This document shows, one piece after another, positions 50,589 through 59,343 of a stretch of DNA of 64,000 nucleotides. The stretch covers positions 186,001 through 250,000 of the forward strand of contig NZ_WOFH01000001.1 in NCBI RefSeq assembly GCF_009733595.1. The letters are read 5' to 3'. A program made the position numbers and the translations under genes. How positions within the stretch are numbered: position 1 is the first letter of the stretch; each line of letters begins with the position of its first letter. This DNA is from Actinomadura litoris (GTDB lineage: Bacteria > Actinomycetota > Actinomycetes > Streptosporangiales > Streptosporangiaceae). The notes beneath the pieces are model-generated. The model saw only the letters and a list, made by a program, of their open reading frames with translations, was not told the DNA's origin and ran no database searches.

Positions 50589-51232
50589 CGCGCCTTCCTC
50601 GGCGCGGCCTTCCGGGCCTTCCCGGCGGTCTTGCGGCGGGCGCCGTCCCCGGACGCGGCGCCGCGCCGCCCCACCGGGCCCACCAGGTCCTCGCCGTCGT
50701 CGACGTCGTACTCGGGCAGCAGGTCGTCGGGGATCCCGTCGCCCGGGGACGGGCCGTAGGCGAGGCCCGCCCGGTACATCCGGTCCTCCATGAGCCGCCG
50801 GGCCTGCAACCACACGCTCCTGCCCTTCATCGGCCCGGCGCTGAACACGCGGCTGACGTTGAGCGGGCTCGCGCAGCTCCCGTTGAACCGGCACGCCTGC
50901 TCCCCGGGGCGCCACTGCTGGTCGTCGCCTCCGGCGTAGCCGCAGCCGCCCTGGCCGCGGCACTGCCCCTCGCCGTGGCAGACATGGCGGACGGTCGCGC
51001 AGTTCCCGGTTCCGGCCATGACGGCGCCGCCGTCGACGTCGAAGGCGTTGCACGCGTTCAGGCCCATGCACACGTGCTGCTCCAGGCCCTCGGCGGGCCC
51101 GCCGCAGCTCGCGCCGCCGAAACTGCGCCCGCTCGCGTCGTAGTGCTGCTCGACCGCGTACTCCTGCGAGGACACCACCTCCGGGCCCGCCGCCCGGTCG
51201 TGCCCGTTGTGCTCGCGCCTCACTTTTGCCAT
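50585..51232 (-). CDS. Nine-cysteine protein, candidate MNIO substrate
   Basis: This 215-residue protein has nine cysteines packed into residues 43-120 (Cys43, 55, 61, 78, 85, 91, 97, 114, 120), with blocks [37 protein letters not shown] and ACRFNGSCA. These recall the CxGxNxC/CKGQGGC cores of MNIO-modified bufferin-type proteins. A leader-like segment lies before the core. After it come a conserved-looking helix ([25 protein letters not shown]), an acidic patch ([17 protein letters not shown]) and a very basic tail. There is no signal peptide. ATG 51232 has GAGGG upstream; the GTG at 51277 has none. The modification is inferred from context. Confidence 0.75.
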   Translation of the reverse strand: MAKVRREHNGHDRAAGPEVVSSQEYAVEQHYDASGRSFGGASCGGPAEGLEQHVCMGLNACNAFDVDGGAVMAGTGNCATVRHVCHGEGQCRGQGGCGYAGGDDQQWRPGEQACRFNGSCASPLNVSRVFSAGPMKGRSVWLQARRLMEDRMYRAGLAYGPSPGDGIPDDLLPEYDVDDGEDLVGPVGRRGAASGDGARRKTAGKARKAAPRKAR

Positions 51233-51411
51233 GCCGCCCTCAAATTCACCGAATTGCAGGTCCACCTGCGTCTTCACCCGAGACGAAGATCAGTAAGCGC
51301 GCGGCTCGACTTATTACGACACGTGGAAACGGCATGCGCCCACGTTGACCGAAAATTGGCGATCACCTGATGTTGATACAAGGCGGTGACCAACATTGGC
51401 ACTTCCCCCCC

Positions 51412-51440
51412 TTGCCGGTGGCCGCGCTTTTCCGCACTAT
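51412..51440 (+). promoter_or_regulatory. Promoter of pseudoprotease 2 gene
   Basis: TTGCCG-N17-CACTAT is preceded by TTGGCA-N3-CCCCCCC, matching the promoter at 44895. It lies 33 nt before GTG 51474 and diverges from the nine-cysteine operon. The 241-nt gap 51233-51473 contains no further gene. Confidence 0.65.
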
Positions 51441-51473
51441 TCCGGAAAGTCAGCCCCCCGGCAGGAGGCCCCC

Positions 51474-52127
51474 GTGAGAGCCCGCATTCGTGTGATCTTC
51501 GCGTGCGTCGCGACCGTCATGAGCCTGCTCGTCCCCGGCACGGCCGCGGCCACCGCCCCGCCGCCGTCCGAGGGCGGGCGGGCGATCTACGCGGCCAACG
51601 GCGTGCGCTGCGCCCTCGGGTTCAACGTGGTCAGGAGCGGCACCTACTACTTCCTCACCGCGGGCGGCTGCGCGCAGGCCGGCCTGCGGATCTACGCCGA
51701 CCCGGCGCTGACCGTCCCGCTCGGCACGGTCGCCGCGGTCACCAACTACAAGATCGCCCTCGTCCAGTACGTGGACCCGAAGACGCAGCGGCCCGGCACC
51801 GTCCACACCTACCCCGGCACGCAGGAGATCGTGACGGCCGGGGCCCCGGCCGCCGGCCAGCGGGTCTGCCGCAGCGGCCCCGTCAACCACCTGGTCTGCG
51901 GGCCCGTCACGGCGACCAACCTGACCATCAACCTCCCCGACGGCGTGATCAACGGCGTGGCGCAGGCGACCGTGTGCCCGGGCGAACTCCCGGGCGCGCC
52001 CTACTTCGCCGACACCAGGGCGGTCGGGCTCGAAATCGGCAGGTCCGGTAGTTGCGCCGGCGGCGGCTCGTCCTATTTCCTGCCGGTCGGCCCCATCCTC
52101 AGCGCCTTCGGCGTCGCGGTGTACTGA
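51474..52127 (+). CDS. Secreted S1-protease-like protein without triad, copy 2
   Basis: This 217-residue exported paralogue of the product of 44970 has a signal peptide (1-27, ending AAA) and a trypsin-like beta-barrel with cysteines 46/66, 132/142 and 168/194. The catalytic His is Gly65 (TAGGC), the Asp position before ALVQY is Lys93, and the nucleophile motif PGDSGAP reads PGELPGAP (169-176), so no triad remains. AGGAGG at 51463-51468 supports GTG 51474. It diverges from the nine-cysteine/MNIO operon. A ligand-binding or scaffold role is the likely alternative to proteolysis. Confidence 0.8.
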   Translation: MRARIRVIFACVATVMSLLVPGTAAATAPPPSEGGRAIYAANGVRCALGFNVVRSGTYYFLTAGGCAQAGLRIYADPALTVPLGTVAAVTNYKIALVQYVDPKTQRPGTVHTYPGTQEIVTAGAPAAGQRVCRSGPVNHLVCGPVTATNLTINLPDGVINGVAQATVCPGELPGAPYFADTRAVGLEIGRSGSCAGGGSSYFLPVGPILSAFGVAVY

Positions 52128-52140
52128 CCGCGGTCCCCCG

Positions 52141-53529
52141 CTAGGAGCGCGGGTTCCACAGCGCGGTCGCGACCGCGGACAGGCCGATCTCGCCCGACGC
52201 CTTCACCAGGACGACGTCGGCCGGGCGCAGCAGGCTCCGCAGCAGGGCCACCGCCTCCCGGCGGCGCGGCAGCGCGTGGGTGGCCACGCCCGCCCGGCGG
52301 GCGGCCTCGGACAGGGCGTCGGGGCCCTCGCCGGTCCCGACCACGACGAGGATCGCGACGCCCAGTTCGGCGGCCAGCCTGCCGACGGCGGCGTGGTGCC
52401 GCGCCGCGTCCCCGGCCTGGCCGGTCATCTCGCCGAGGACGGCGATCGTCCGGCGTCCGGCCGACATCGTCGCCAGCGTGCGCAGCGCGGCGCGCATGGA
52501 GACGGGGTTGGCGTGGCAGGCGTCGTCGATGACCGTGATGCCGTCGGCGCGCTCGACGAGCTGGAACCGGTTCGGCGAGCGCGGGGCGGCGGCGCTCAGC
52601 CGCGCCGCGATCCGGCGGGTCGTGACGCCGAGGACGTCGGCGACGCTCGCGGCGGCCAGCGCGTTGCCGACCTGGTGCTCGCCGGGCAGCCCGAGCCGCA
52701 CGGCCGCCGCGCCCGACGGGGTGTGCAGGATGAACGACGCGCGGCCCTCGCCGTCGACCGTGACGCCGCCCGCCCGGACGGACGCCTCGGCGTCGCGGCC
52801 GTAGGACACGACGCCCGCCGACGTCGCGCCCGCCATCGACGCCACGGCCGCGTCGTCGGCGTTGAGGAAGGCCAGCCCGCCCTCCCCCGCCGGGGGCAGC
52901 GCCCGCACCAGCTCGGCCTTCGCCCGCGCGACGCCGATGATCCCGCCGAGCGTGAGCAGGTGCGCGGGCCCGATGTTCAGCACCAGTCCGAACTGCGGGC
53001 GCGCCACCCACGCGAGGTGGGTGATGTCGCCCTGGCGGGCGGCCCCCATCTCCAGGACGAGGTAGCGCGTCCACCGGTCGGCGCGCAGGATCGTCAGCGG
53101 CAGCCCGATCTCGTTGCCGTCGGAGCCGGCGGTGGCGACGGTCGGCGCCTCGCGTTCGAGGATCTGGGCGAGCAGGTCCTTGGTCGTGGTCTTGCCGACC
53201 GAGCCGGTGACGCCGATGACGACGAGGTCCAGCATGTCGCGGACGAACATGGCGAGGTCGGTCAGCGCGGAGACCACCTCGTCCACGACGACGCACGGCC
53301 CCTCGACGGCGCGGGTGCCGAGCACCGCGCACGCGCCGAAGGCGTAGGCGCGCGCGGCGAGGTCGTGCCCGTCGCCGCGCTCCCCGGCGACGGCGACGAA
53401 CAGCGCGCCGGGGGTGACGTCCCGCACGTCGATGACGACGGGCCCGGTGACGGTGGGACCGGGGGCGGGGGCGCCGTGCACCGTTCCGCCGACCGCCAGC
53501 GCGATCTCGTGGAGGGTCAGCGGGATCAC
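52141..53529 (-). CDS. MurF-like Mur ligase
   Basis: This 462-residue three-domain Mur ligase has ATP loop GVTGSVGKTTTKD, the Glu/His central block VLEMGAARQGDITHLAWVARP and the C-terminal rotation domain with LKxR-like contacts. The MurF motif DDsYNANP is altered to DDACHANP. It resembles MurF, which adds D-Ala-D-Ala to UDP-MurNAc-tripeptide, but sits outside a dcw cluster. A second, specialised copy for a modified wall precursor or for a non-wall ligation is therefore possible. GTG start overlaps the stop of the small ORF at 53526 (GTGA). Confidence 0.85.
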   Translation of the reverse strand: MIPLTLHEIALAVGGTVHGAPAPGPTVTGPVVIDVRDVTPGALFVAVAGERGDGHDLAARAYAFGACAVLGTRAVEGPCVVVDEVVSALTDLAMFVRDMLDLVVIGVTGSVGKTTTKDLLAQILEREAPTVATAGSDGNEIGLPLTILRADRWTRYLVLEMGAARQGDITHLAWVARPQFGLVLNIGPAHLLTLGGIIGVARAKAELVRALPPAGEGGLAFLNADDAAVASMAGATSAGVVSYGRDAEASVRAGGVTVDGEGRASFILHTPSGAAAVRLGLPGEHQVGNALAAASVADVLGVTTRRIAARLSAAAPRSPNRFQLVERADGITVIDDACHANPVSMRAALRTLATMSAGRRTIAVLGEMTGQAGDAARHHAAVGRLAAELGVAILVVVGTGEGPDALSEAARRAGVATHALPRRREAVALLRSLLRPADVVLVKASGEIGLSAVATALWNPRS

Positions 53530-53828
53530 GGCACCGGCCGCGCTGACCCGCGATGCGCACCGGCCCCGTCCGCGGCGGCCTCGGCGACCGCCGCGGACGG
53601 GTCCGGCCTCCAGGTACCGTCCCGCTCGACCCCGCCGACGGCGGGACGGTACTCCCCCCTCCGGAGGCCCATGAATGCCTGCATGATCTCCCGTCCGGCC
53701 CCGGCGCCACCCCTTAGCGCCAGATCGTAAAACGCCCCGAACACACCGGGATACCGGGCATTCGGCCCGGACCGACCGGGGTCTCCGCCCCCGCGCACCG
53801 GGCAGTCCCGGGCCCCGCGCCAGGTCAC
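53526..53828 (-). CDS. Small 100-residue ORF between MurG and MurF genes
   Basis: This open frame of 100 codons has a GTG that overlaps the MurG-like stop by 4 nt and a TGA that overlaps the MurF-like GTG by 4 nt. The double GTGA coupling is the main reason to call it real. The product (MTWRGARDCPVRGGG... YPGVFGAFYDLALRGGAGAGREIMQAFMGLRRGEYRP...) is basic and Gly/Arg-rich with one hydrophobic-aromatic stretch, and matches no family I recognise. Codon use is less biased than its neighbours (TTT, GAT, CTA, AAT appear). It could be an intergenic leader that merely keeps translation going. Confidence 0.45.
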   Translation of the reverse strand: MTWRGARDCPVRGGGDPGRSGPNARYPGVFGAFYDLALRGGAGAGREIMQAFMGLRRGEYRPAVGGVERDGTWRPDPSAAVAEAAADGAGAHRGSARPVP

Positions 53829-55021
53829 GGCGCCGCCGCGCAGAGGGCGAGGACCTCGTTGGTCAGCGCGGCGGCGGCGCCGGGCCGGCCGAGGCGGCGC
53901 GCCATCGCCGACATCTCCGAGCGGCGCAGCGGGTCGGTCAGCAGCAGCGCCAGCTCCCGCACGAGCCGGGCGGGCGTCGCCTCGTCCCCGGCCAGCACGC
54001 GGGCGGCGCCGTGCGCGGCGAGGTGCTCGGCGTGGCGGCGCCGCTCGTCCCCGGGGGCGCGGGCGGGCAGGACGAGCACCGACGGCTTCCCGAGCGCGGT
54101 CAGCTCGCCGACCGTCCGGCAGCCGCCGCGCGACACCGCGACGTCGGCGAGCGCGAGCAGGTCGGCCAGCTCCTCGCCGACGAACCCGCGCGCGAGGTAG
54201 CGGGGGCGCAGCTCGGGCGGCAGCGCCTCGGCCGCCGCCAGCACCGGCCCGAGCAGCTCGGCGCCCGCCTGGTGGAACACGTTGGCGTAGCGCAGCAGCT
54301 CGGGCAGGATCGCGGTGACCAGCTCGTTGAGCCGGCGCGCCCCGATCGCGCCGCCGGTGACGTAGACGGTCGGGAGCGAGGGCGTCCAGCCGTCCCAGCG
54401 GAGCCGCGCCGGCGCGGAGCCCGCGTCGCCGCCGGCGAGGCCCGGGCGCAGCGGGTTGCCGGTCACCACCGCCCGCCCCCGCAGCCGCTCGGGCAGCAGG
54501 TCCATGGTCGGCTCGGTGCCGAGCGCGACGCGCGACGCCCCGCGCATCGTGATCCGGTTGGCGAGCCCCACCCGCACCCCCTGCTCGTGGACGAGCAGCG
54601 GCCGGTGGCAGAACCGCGCCGCCAGCCCGACCGGCACCGAGGCGTACCCGCCGGTGCACAGCACGGCGTCGGGCCGGATCCCCCGGACGAGGTTGACCGC
54701 CTCGGTCACCGCCATGGGCGCCCGGCCGACGGCGGCCGACACCCGGCAGAGCCGGTTGCGGGCGCGCCGCGTCCCGCCGGTGGGGATCGCGGTGAACGGC
54801 ACGCCCTCCTCCGCCGCGACCTTGGCCTCGACGTCGCGCTCGGCGCCCACCCAGAACGGCTGGAGCTCCAGGCCGTGGTGGCGGAACGCGGTCCGCGCCG
54901 CCCGGACGACCGCGACGGCCGGGAAGGTGTGGTCGCCGCCGCCGCCCCCGCTGACGATGAGCCGGACCGGGCTGCGCCGGTCGATCAGGGCTTGGGGGAC
55001 GACGACATGCGTCATGACCAC
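53825..55021 (-). CDS. MurG-like GT-B glycosyltransferase
   Basis: This 398-residue GT28 protein has the N-terminal glycine loop SGGGGGDHTFPA (MurG: TGGH-x-PA), HEQGVRVGLANR (MurG: HEQN-x-xPGLANR), VTGGAIGARRLNE and the donor-binding SRGGCRTVGELTALGKPSVLVLP. It should transfer a UDP-sugar, as MurG does for UDP-GlcNAc onto lipid I, but the altered first motif and HEQG argue for a changed acceptor. It is the first gene of the MurG-like/small ORF/MurF-like operon. Confidence 0.83.
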   Translation of the reverse strand: MVMTHVVVPQALIDRRSPVRLIVSGGGGGDHTFPAVAVVRAARTAFRHHGLELQPFWVGAERDVEAKVAAEEGVPFTAIPTGGTRRARNRLCRVSAAVGRAPMAVTEAVNLVRGIRPDAVLCTGGYASVPVGLAARFCHRPLLVHEQGVRVGLANRITMRGASRVALGTEPTMDLLPERLRGRAVVTGNPLRPGLAGGDAGSAPARLRWDGWTPSLPTVYVTGGAIGARRLNELVTAILPELLRYANVFHQAGAELLGPVLAAAEALPPELRPRYLARGFVGEELADLLALADVAVSRGGCRTVGELTALGKPSVLVLPARAPGDERRRHAEHLAAHGAARVLAGDEATPARLVRELALLLTDPLRRSEMSAMARRLGRPGAAAALTNEVLALCAAAP

Positions 55022-55078
55022 TCCACGGGGCGGGGCGTTCGGGCGGACAGGGCGGGGTTCAGGCGGACTCAGGCGGAC

Positions 55079-57862
55079 TCAGGCGGACAGGGCGGCGGCG
55101 AGCTGGCGCCGCCCGCTGATGCCGAGCTTGCGGTAGGCGCTGGTGAGGTACTGCTCCACGGTGCGCTGGGTCAGCACCATCTCCTCGGCGATCTGGCGGT
55201 TGGTGGCGCCGGCGGCGGCGCGGTCGGCGGCGGCGCGCTCCTGCGCGGTGAGCGCGGTGACGCCGCTGAGCCGCCCGAGGTCGGGCTTGCCGCCCGCGCG
55301 GCGCAGGTGGCGGGCCGCGCGCAGCGACAGCGGCCGGGCGTTGATCTCGTGCGCCAGCGCGAACCCGTCCTGGAGGCGCTCGTGGGCCTGCTCGGCGTCG
55401 CCCCCGCGCAGCAGCACGGCGCCGAGGTCGATGAGCGCCGCCGCGCGGAGGAGCCCGGCGTCCAGCCCGTCGAGGACGGCGACGGCCTCGCGCGCCGCGT
55501 CCGGGTCGGCGGCGACCACGCCGAACGCGGCGAGCGCGGCGCTCAGCGGACGCGGCGCGCCCCACCGGCGGGCCAGCGCGACCTCCTCGGCGGCCAGGGA
55601 CTCCGCCGCCCGCGTGTCGCCGAGCGCGGCGCCGCACCGCGCGGCCCGCGACCGCCACGCCGACAGCGCGGGGTTGTCGATGCCGAGCGGGCGCAGCGTC
55701 TCGCCCGTCTCCAGGAAGCCCTCCAGCGCGTCCTCGTTCTGGTCGCGGGCCATGGCCAGCGACGCCTTCGCGAAGGCGAACACGGCGGCGGCCCAGGCGG
55801 GCTGCGCCTGCGGCGGCGGGGCGTGGTCGCGCAGCACCCGGTCGGCGGCGTCCAGGTCGCCGAGGTCGGTCAGGACGCGCGCCAGCCGCGCCGCCGCGGC
55901 CGCGCCGACGTCGAGCGGGGCGTCCAGCGCCACCACGAACCGCGCCTCGGCCTCGCGGAGCGCGCCGCGGCCGTGCAGGAGGCATCCGCGCACGTAGGCG
56001 GTGAGCTGCGGGCCCCCAGGCGCGGTCTGGCAGCGGGTGGAGTGGCCGCCCATGTCGTCGGGGTCACAGGGGATGCCGTCCTGGTCGGCGGCGAGGAGGA
56101 CGGCGTGCGCCAGTATCGCGAGCCGCGCCTCCCACGTCCGGCGCGGGTCGGCGACCCGCACCGCGGCCAGGGCGCGCCGCACGCTCCCGGCCCGCGCCCG
56201 CCCGTGCCGGGTGTCGGTCCAGGCGGCGGCCACGCCGGTCAGCGCGCCCAGCCGGGCGTCCCCGGCGGCGAGGGCCGCCAGGGCGGGCAGGCGCCGCTCG
56301 ACGAACTCGTCGGCGTCGGCGGAGGCCGCGTACGCGGCGAACGCGCCCAGCTCCACCTCGACCACCACCTCGCCGCGCTCGGGCGGCACCAGCGCCCGCA
56401 CCTCCTCGACGACCTTCAGCGCGGTGCCGAGCGGGCGCCCGGCGTCCGCGTGCAGGCGGGCCAGCTCGGCGCCGATCCGGGCGCGCAGGGACGGGTCGTC
56501 CGCCAGCGCGAGCGCCTGGATGAGCGTCCGCTCCCCGCCGGGGACGTCCGCGCCGATCTCCGCCGCGCCGATGTCGGCCAGCAGCTCCGCGCGGACGGGT
56601 CCGGTCACCGGCTCGGCGAGCGCGCGGCGCAGGTAGCCGAGCGCGCGGTGCGGCAGGCCGCCCTCCAGCGCGTCCGCGGCGGCGGCGCGGAGCGTGTCGA
56701 GCGCCCACGGCTCGCCGAGCATCTCGACGGCCATCAGGTGGTCGGCCGCCCGGCCCGGATCGGGGTGGTGGTCGCGGACCATGCGGGCCGCGCGCAGCCG
56801 CTGCGAGGTCCGCAGGCCGGTGGAGATCTGCGCGTCCACGGCCGCCCGCACCAGCGGATGGACGTAGCGCAGCGGCGTGCTGTCGGACAGGATCCCGAGC
56901 TCGATCAGCCGGTCGAGCGCGGCGGCGGCCTCCTCCAGCTCCAGGCCCGCGAGCTTGGCGACCAGCACCGGCTCGCCGTCGTCGCCGAGCACGACCACCG
57001 CCTGCGCGACGGCCAGCGCCTCGGGCCCGCCCCGCATGATCCAGGGCAGCATGCGGCGGCCCGCCATCACGCCCACGCTCTCGATCGAGGCGGCCGAGGC
57101 CCGCACCGGCGGGACCGACCGCACCGCGAGCGCGGGCAGCAGCGAGGCCAGCAGCGCCGCGTTGCCCCGCGTGGCCCGGTGGCAGCGCTCCAGGAACGCC
57201 TCGTCGGGGCGGGCGCCCAGCACGTCGATGATCCACTGCCTGACCTGCGGGGGCGTCAGCGGCCGCAGCGTCTGCCGCTCGCTCGCCGCGACCAGCTCGT
57301 CCACCAGCAGCCGCCGCTCGCCGCCCTCGCCGGCCGTGCGGGCGAGGACGATCGCGAGCGCCCCGGCGCTGCGGTGCGCGAGGTGGGCGAGCCAGCGCAG
57401 CGTCAGCGCGTCGCACCACTGCACGTCGTCCAGCGTGATCAGGGACGGGCCGCCCCCCACGAACTCGCACAGGTGGTCCGACACCCGTTCGAAGACCTCG
57501 AACGGCGAGGCGTCCCCGCCGCGCGCGGCGAGCGAGGCGGCGGACCGCCCGTCCGGCAGCGCCGGCAGGCCGGCGAGCACCTGCCGCAGCACGCCGAAGT
57601 CGTTGGCGGTCTCCAGGATCGTGGCGCGCGCGTTCAGCACCCTCCAGCCGCGCCGCCGGGCGTCGTCGCGGACGGCGGCCAGCAGCGCGCTCCGGCCGAG
57701 GCCGGCCGCGCCTTCGAGCGACAGCATCCGCGGTCTGCCCACGGCGACGGCGTCCAGCGCCGAGGTGAGGGCGGCCGTCTCGGACTCTCGCCCGTACAGC
57801 CGCCTGATCGGGCGGACGCCGGGCCCGCCGTCGATGTCCGGTTCACATGTCTGCATGATCAC
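55079..57862 (-). CDS. Large ATP-binding LuxR-family regulator (LAL)
   Basis: This 927-residue protein has an N-terminal AAA-type ATPase domain, a long TPR-like helical middle and a C-terminal LuxR helix-turn-helix (LTAQERAAADRAAAGATNRQIAEEMVLTQRTVEQYLTSAYRKLG). Walker A reads GAAGLGRS (51-58), with Arg57 where Lys is expected. Walker B is LITLDDVQWCD. The lysine loss suggests weak or no ATP hydrolysis. LAL regulators activate antibiotic and sugar genes. It diverges from the two-component system at 58057 with a 194-bp gap; its targets are not evident. Confidence 0.85.
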   Translation of the reverse strand: MIMQTCEPDIDGGPGVRPIRRLYGRESETAALTSALDAVAVGRPRMLSLEGAAGLGRSALLAAVRDDARRRGWRVLNARATILETANDFGVLRQVLAGLPALPDGRSAASLAARGGDASPFEVFERVSDHLCEFVGGGPSLITLDDVQWCDALTLRWLAHLAHRSAGALAIVLARTAGEGGERRLLVDELVAASERQTLRPLTPPQVRQWIIDVLGARPDEAFLERCHRATRGNAALLASLLPALAVRSVPPVRASAASIESVGVMAGRRMLPWIMRGGPEALAVAQAVVVLGDDGEPVLVAKLAGLELEEAAAALDRLIELGILSDSTPLRYVHPLVRAAVDAQISTGLRTSQRLRAARMVRDHHPDPGRAADHLMAVEMLGEPWALDTLRAAAADALEGGLPHRALGYLRRALAEPVTGPVRAELLADIGAAEIGADVPGGERTLIQALALADDPSLRARIGAELARLHADAGRPLGTALKVVEEVRALVPPERGEVVVEVELGAFAAYAASADADEFVERRLPALAALAAGDARLGALTGVAAAWTDTRHGRARAGSVRRALAAVRVADPRRTWEARLAILAHAVLLAADQDGIPCDPDDMGGHSTRCQTAPGGPQLTAYVRGCLLHGRGALREAEARFVVALDAPLDVGAAAAARLARVLTDLGDLDAADRVLRDHAPPPQAQPAWAAAVFAFAKASLAMARDQNEDALEGFLETGETLRPLGIDNPALSAWRSRAARCGAALGDTRAAESLAAEEVALARRWGAPRPLSAALAAFGVVAADPDAAREAVAVLDGLDAGLLRAAALIDLGAVLLRGGDAEQAHERLQDGFALAHEINARPLSLRAARHLRRAGGKPDLGRLSGVTALTAQERAAADRAAAGATNRQIAEEMVLTQRTVEQYLTSAYRKLGISGRRQLAAALSA

Positions 57863-58056
57863 CTGCCCTGCGAGCGAGTGCCGGTGGCCTCTCCCCGTTC
57901 ATGACAATGAACGTTATGAGCGCGGAAGGCGGGATTCGTCGCCCGCGGAGAGGATGTTGGGAGGCTCCGTTCAGGGTCCGAAAAGACGAGGAGTCCGCCT
58001 CCCTCCCACAAAAGGACTAGGGCGCTCGAAAGGACCGGGACGCTACCGTCGGAGCC

Positions 58057-59343
58057 ATGGGCCTCTTCGACGCGATCGTGCGGCGCCGCCTCCCGCCCCT
58101 GGCCGTCGACGTCGCGCTCGCCGTGATCATCCTCGCGGGCAGCCTCGTCACCCTCGGCGGGAAGGCGCCCGGCGAGGAGGAGTTACGGCCGACGGACACG
58201 TGGGGGGTGCTGCTCCTGCTGATCGCCGGCGTGCCGATGGCCTTCCACCGCCTCCGCCCGGTGCCGGTGCTCACCGCCATGTGCGTCGCCACCCTGATCC
58301 TCCAGGGGGGCGACTACATCTACCCGATGATGGGCCGGTGGGGCGGCCCCGCCGTCGGCGCCCCCTACATGGGGCTCACGATCGCGGTGTTCCTGACCGT
58401 GCTGCGGGCGCCCCGCGCCACCTGGTTCCTCCTCGTCCTGGTCACGGCGGTGGTCGTCACCGAGGCGCTGCTCAACCGCGCGTACTGGGTCGGGACCTCG
58501 GCCGTGCTCTCGTTGCTGCTCTTCGGTGCCTGGACGGTCGGGACGCTGTTCGTCGCGCGCCGCCTCGTCGGGCAGGAGGCGGTGCGGCGCGCCGCGGCCG
58601 TCGCCCGCGAGCAGACGGCGGTCGCCCGCGAGGCCGTCGCGCACGAGCGGACGCGCATCGCCCGCGAGCTGCACGACATCGTCGCCCACAACGTCAGCCT
58701 GATGGTGGTGCAGACGATCGCCGCCGACCGGATGCAGGAGCGCGACCACGCCAAGACGCACGAGCTGCACCGCACGATCGAGGAGACGGGCCGGGCGACG
58801 GTCGCCGAGCTGCGGCGGCTGCTCGACGTCCTGCGGACCGACGACGACGGCGACCCCGGGTCCGGCCAGTGCCCGCAGCCGCCGCAGCCCACCATCGCGG
58901 CCCTCCCCGACCTGGTCGAGTCGATGCGCGCCGCGGGCCTGCGGGTCGAGTACCGGGCGAGCGGGACCCCCGTCCCGCTGCCCGCCGGGACCGAGCTGGC
59001 CGCCTACCGCGTCGTCCAGGAGGCGTTCACCAACACGCTCAAGCACGCGGGGCCCACCGAGAGCAGGCTGACCGTCTCCTGGCTGGAGGCTCCGCGCCGC
59101 CTGAACCTGCGAATCTGCGACGAGGGGGAGCGCCGCGAACGGGAATTGATCGCGGACGAGGGGTCCCGGACAACAGGCCACGGACTCGTCGGGATGGCCG
59201 AGCGGATCGCCGCCGTCGGCGGGATACTGGAGACCGGTCCACGCCCCGGAGGCGGGTTCTGCGTGCACGCCACCATCCCCCTGCCCGCGGCCGCCCACGA
59301 AGGAACCCTCGATGCCGCCGATCCGTGTTCTGCTGGTCGATGA
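58057..59343 (+). CDS. NarL-type sensor histidine kinase
   Basis: This 428-residue sensor has six hydrophobic segments in the first 165 residues and no clear extracellular domain, then HisKA_3 with the phosphoacceptor His206 (IARELHDIVAHNVSLM) and an HATPase with N-box VVQEAFTNTLKHA and a G-box in GHGLVGMAERI. It should sense a membrane or envelope signal and phosphorylate the response regulator, whose gene overlaps its end by 32 nt. Confidence 0.92.
   Translation: MGLFDAIVRRRLPPLAVDVALAVIILAGSLVTLGGKAPGEEELRPTDTWGVLLLLIAGVPMAFHRLRPVPVLTAMCVATLILQGGDYIYPMMGRWGGPAVGAPYMGLTIAVFLTVLRAPRATWFLLVLVTAVVVTEALLNRAYWVGTSAVLSLLLFGAWTVGTLFVARRLVGQEAVRRAAAVAREQTAVAREAVAHERTRIARELHDIVAHNVSLMVVQTIAADRMQERDHAKTHELHRTIEETGRATVAELRRLLDVLRTDDDGDPGSGQCPQPPQPTIAALPDLVESMRAAGLRVEYRASGTPVPLPAGTELAAYRVVQEAFTNTLKHAGPTESRLTVSWLEAPRRLNLRICDEGERRERELIADEGSRTTGHGLVGMAERIAAVGGILETGPRPGGGFCVHATIPLPAAAHEGTLDAADPCSAGR

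Noticed and set aside
54011..57904. A 1297-codon plus-strand open frame
   Set aside because: It is antisense to the LAL regulator and MurG-like genes. The product is Arg/Ala/Gly-rich without family motifs, a by-product of high GC.
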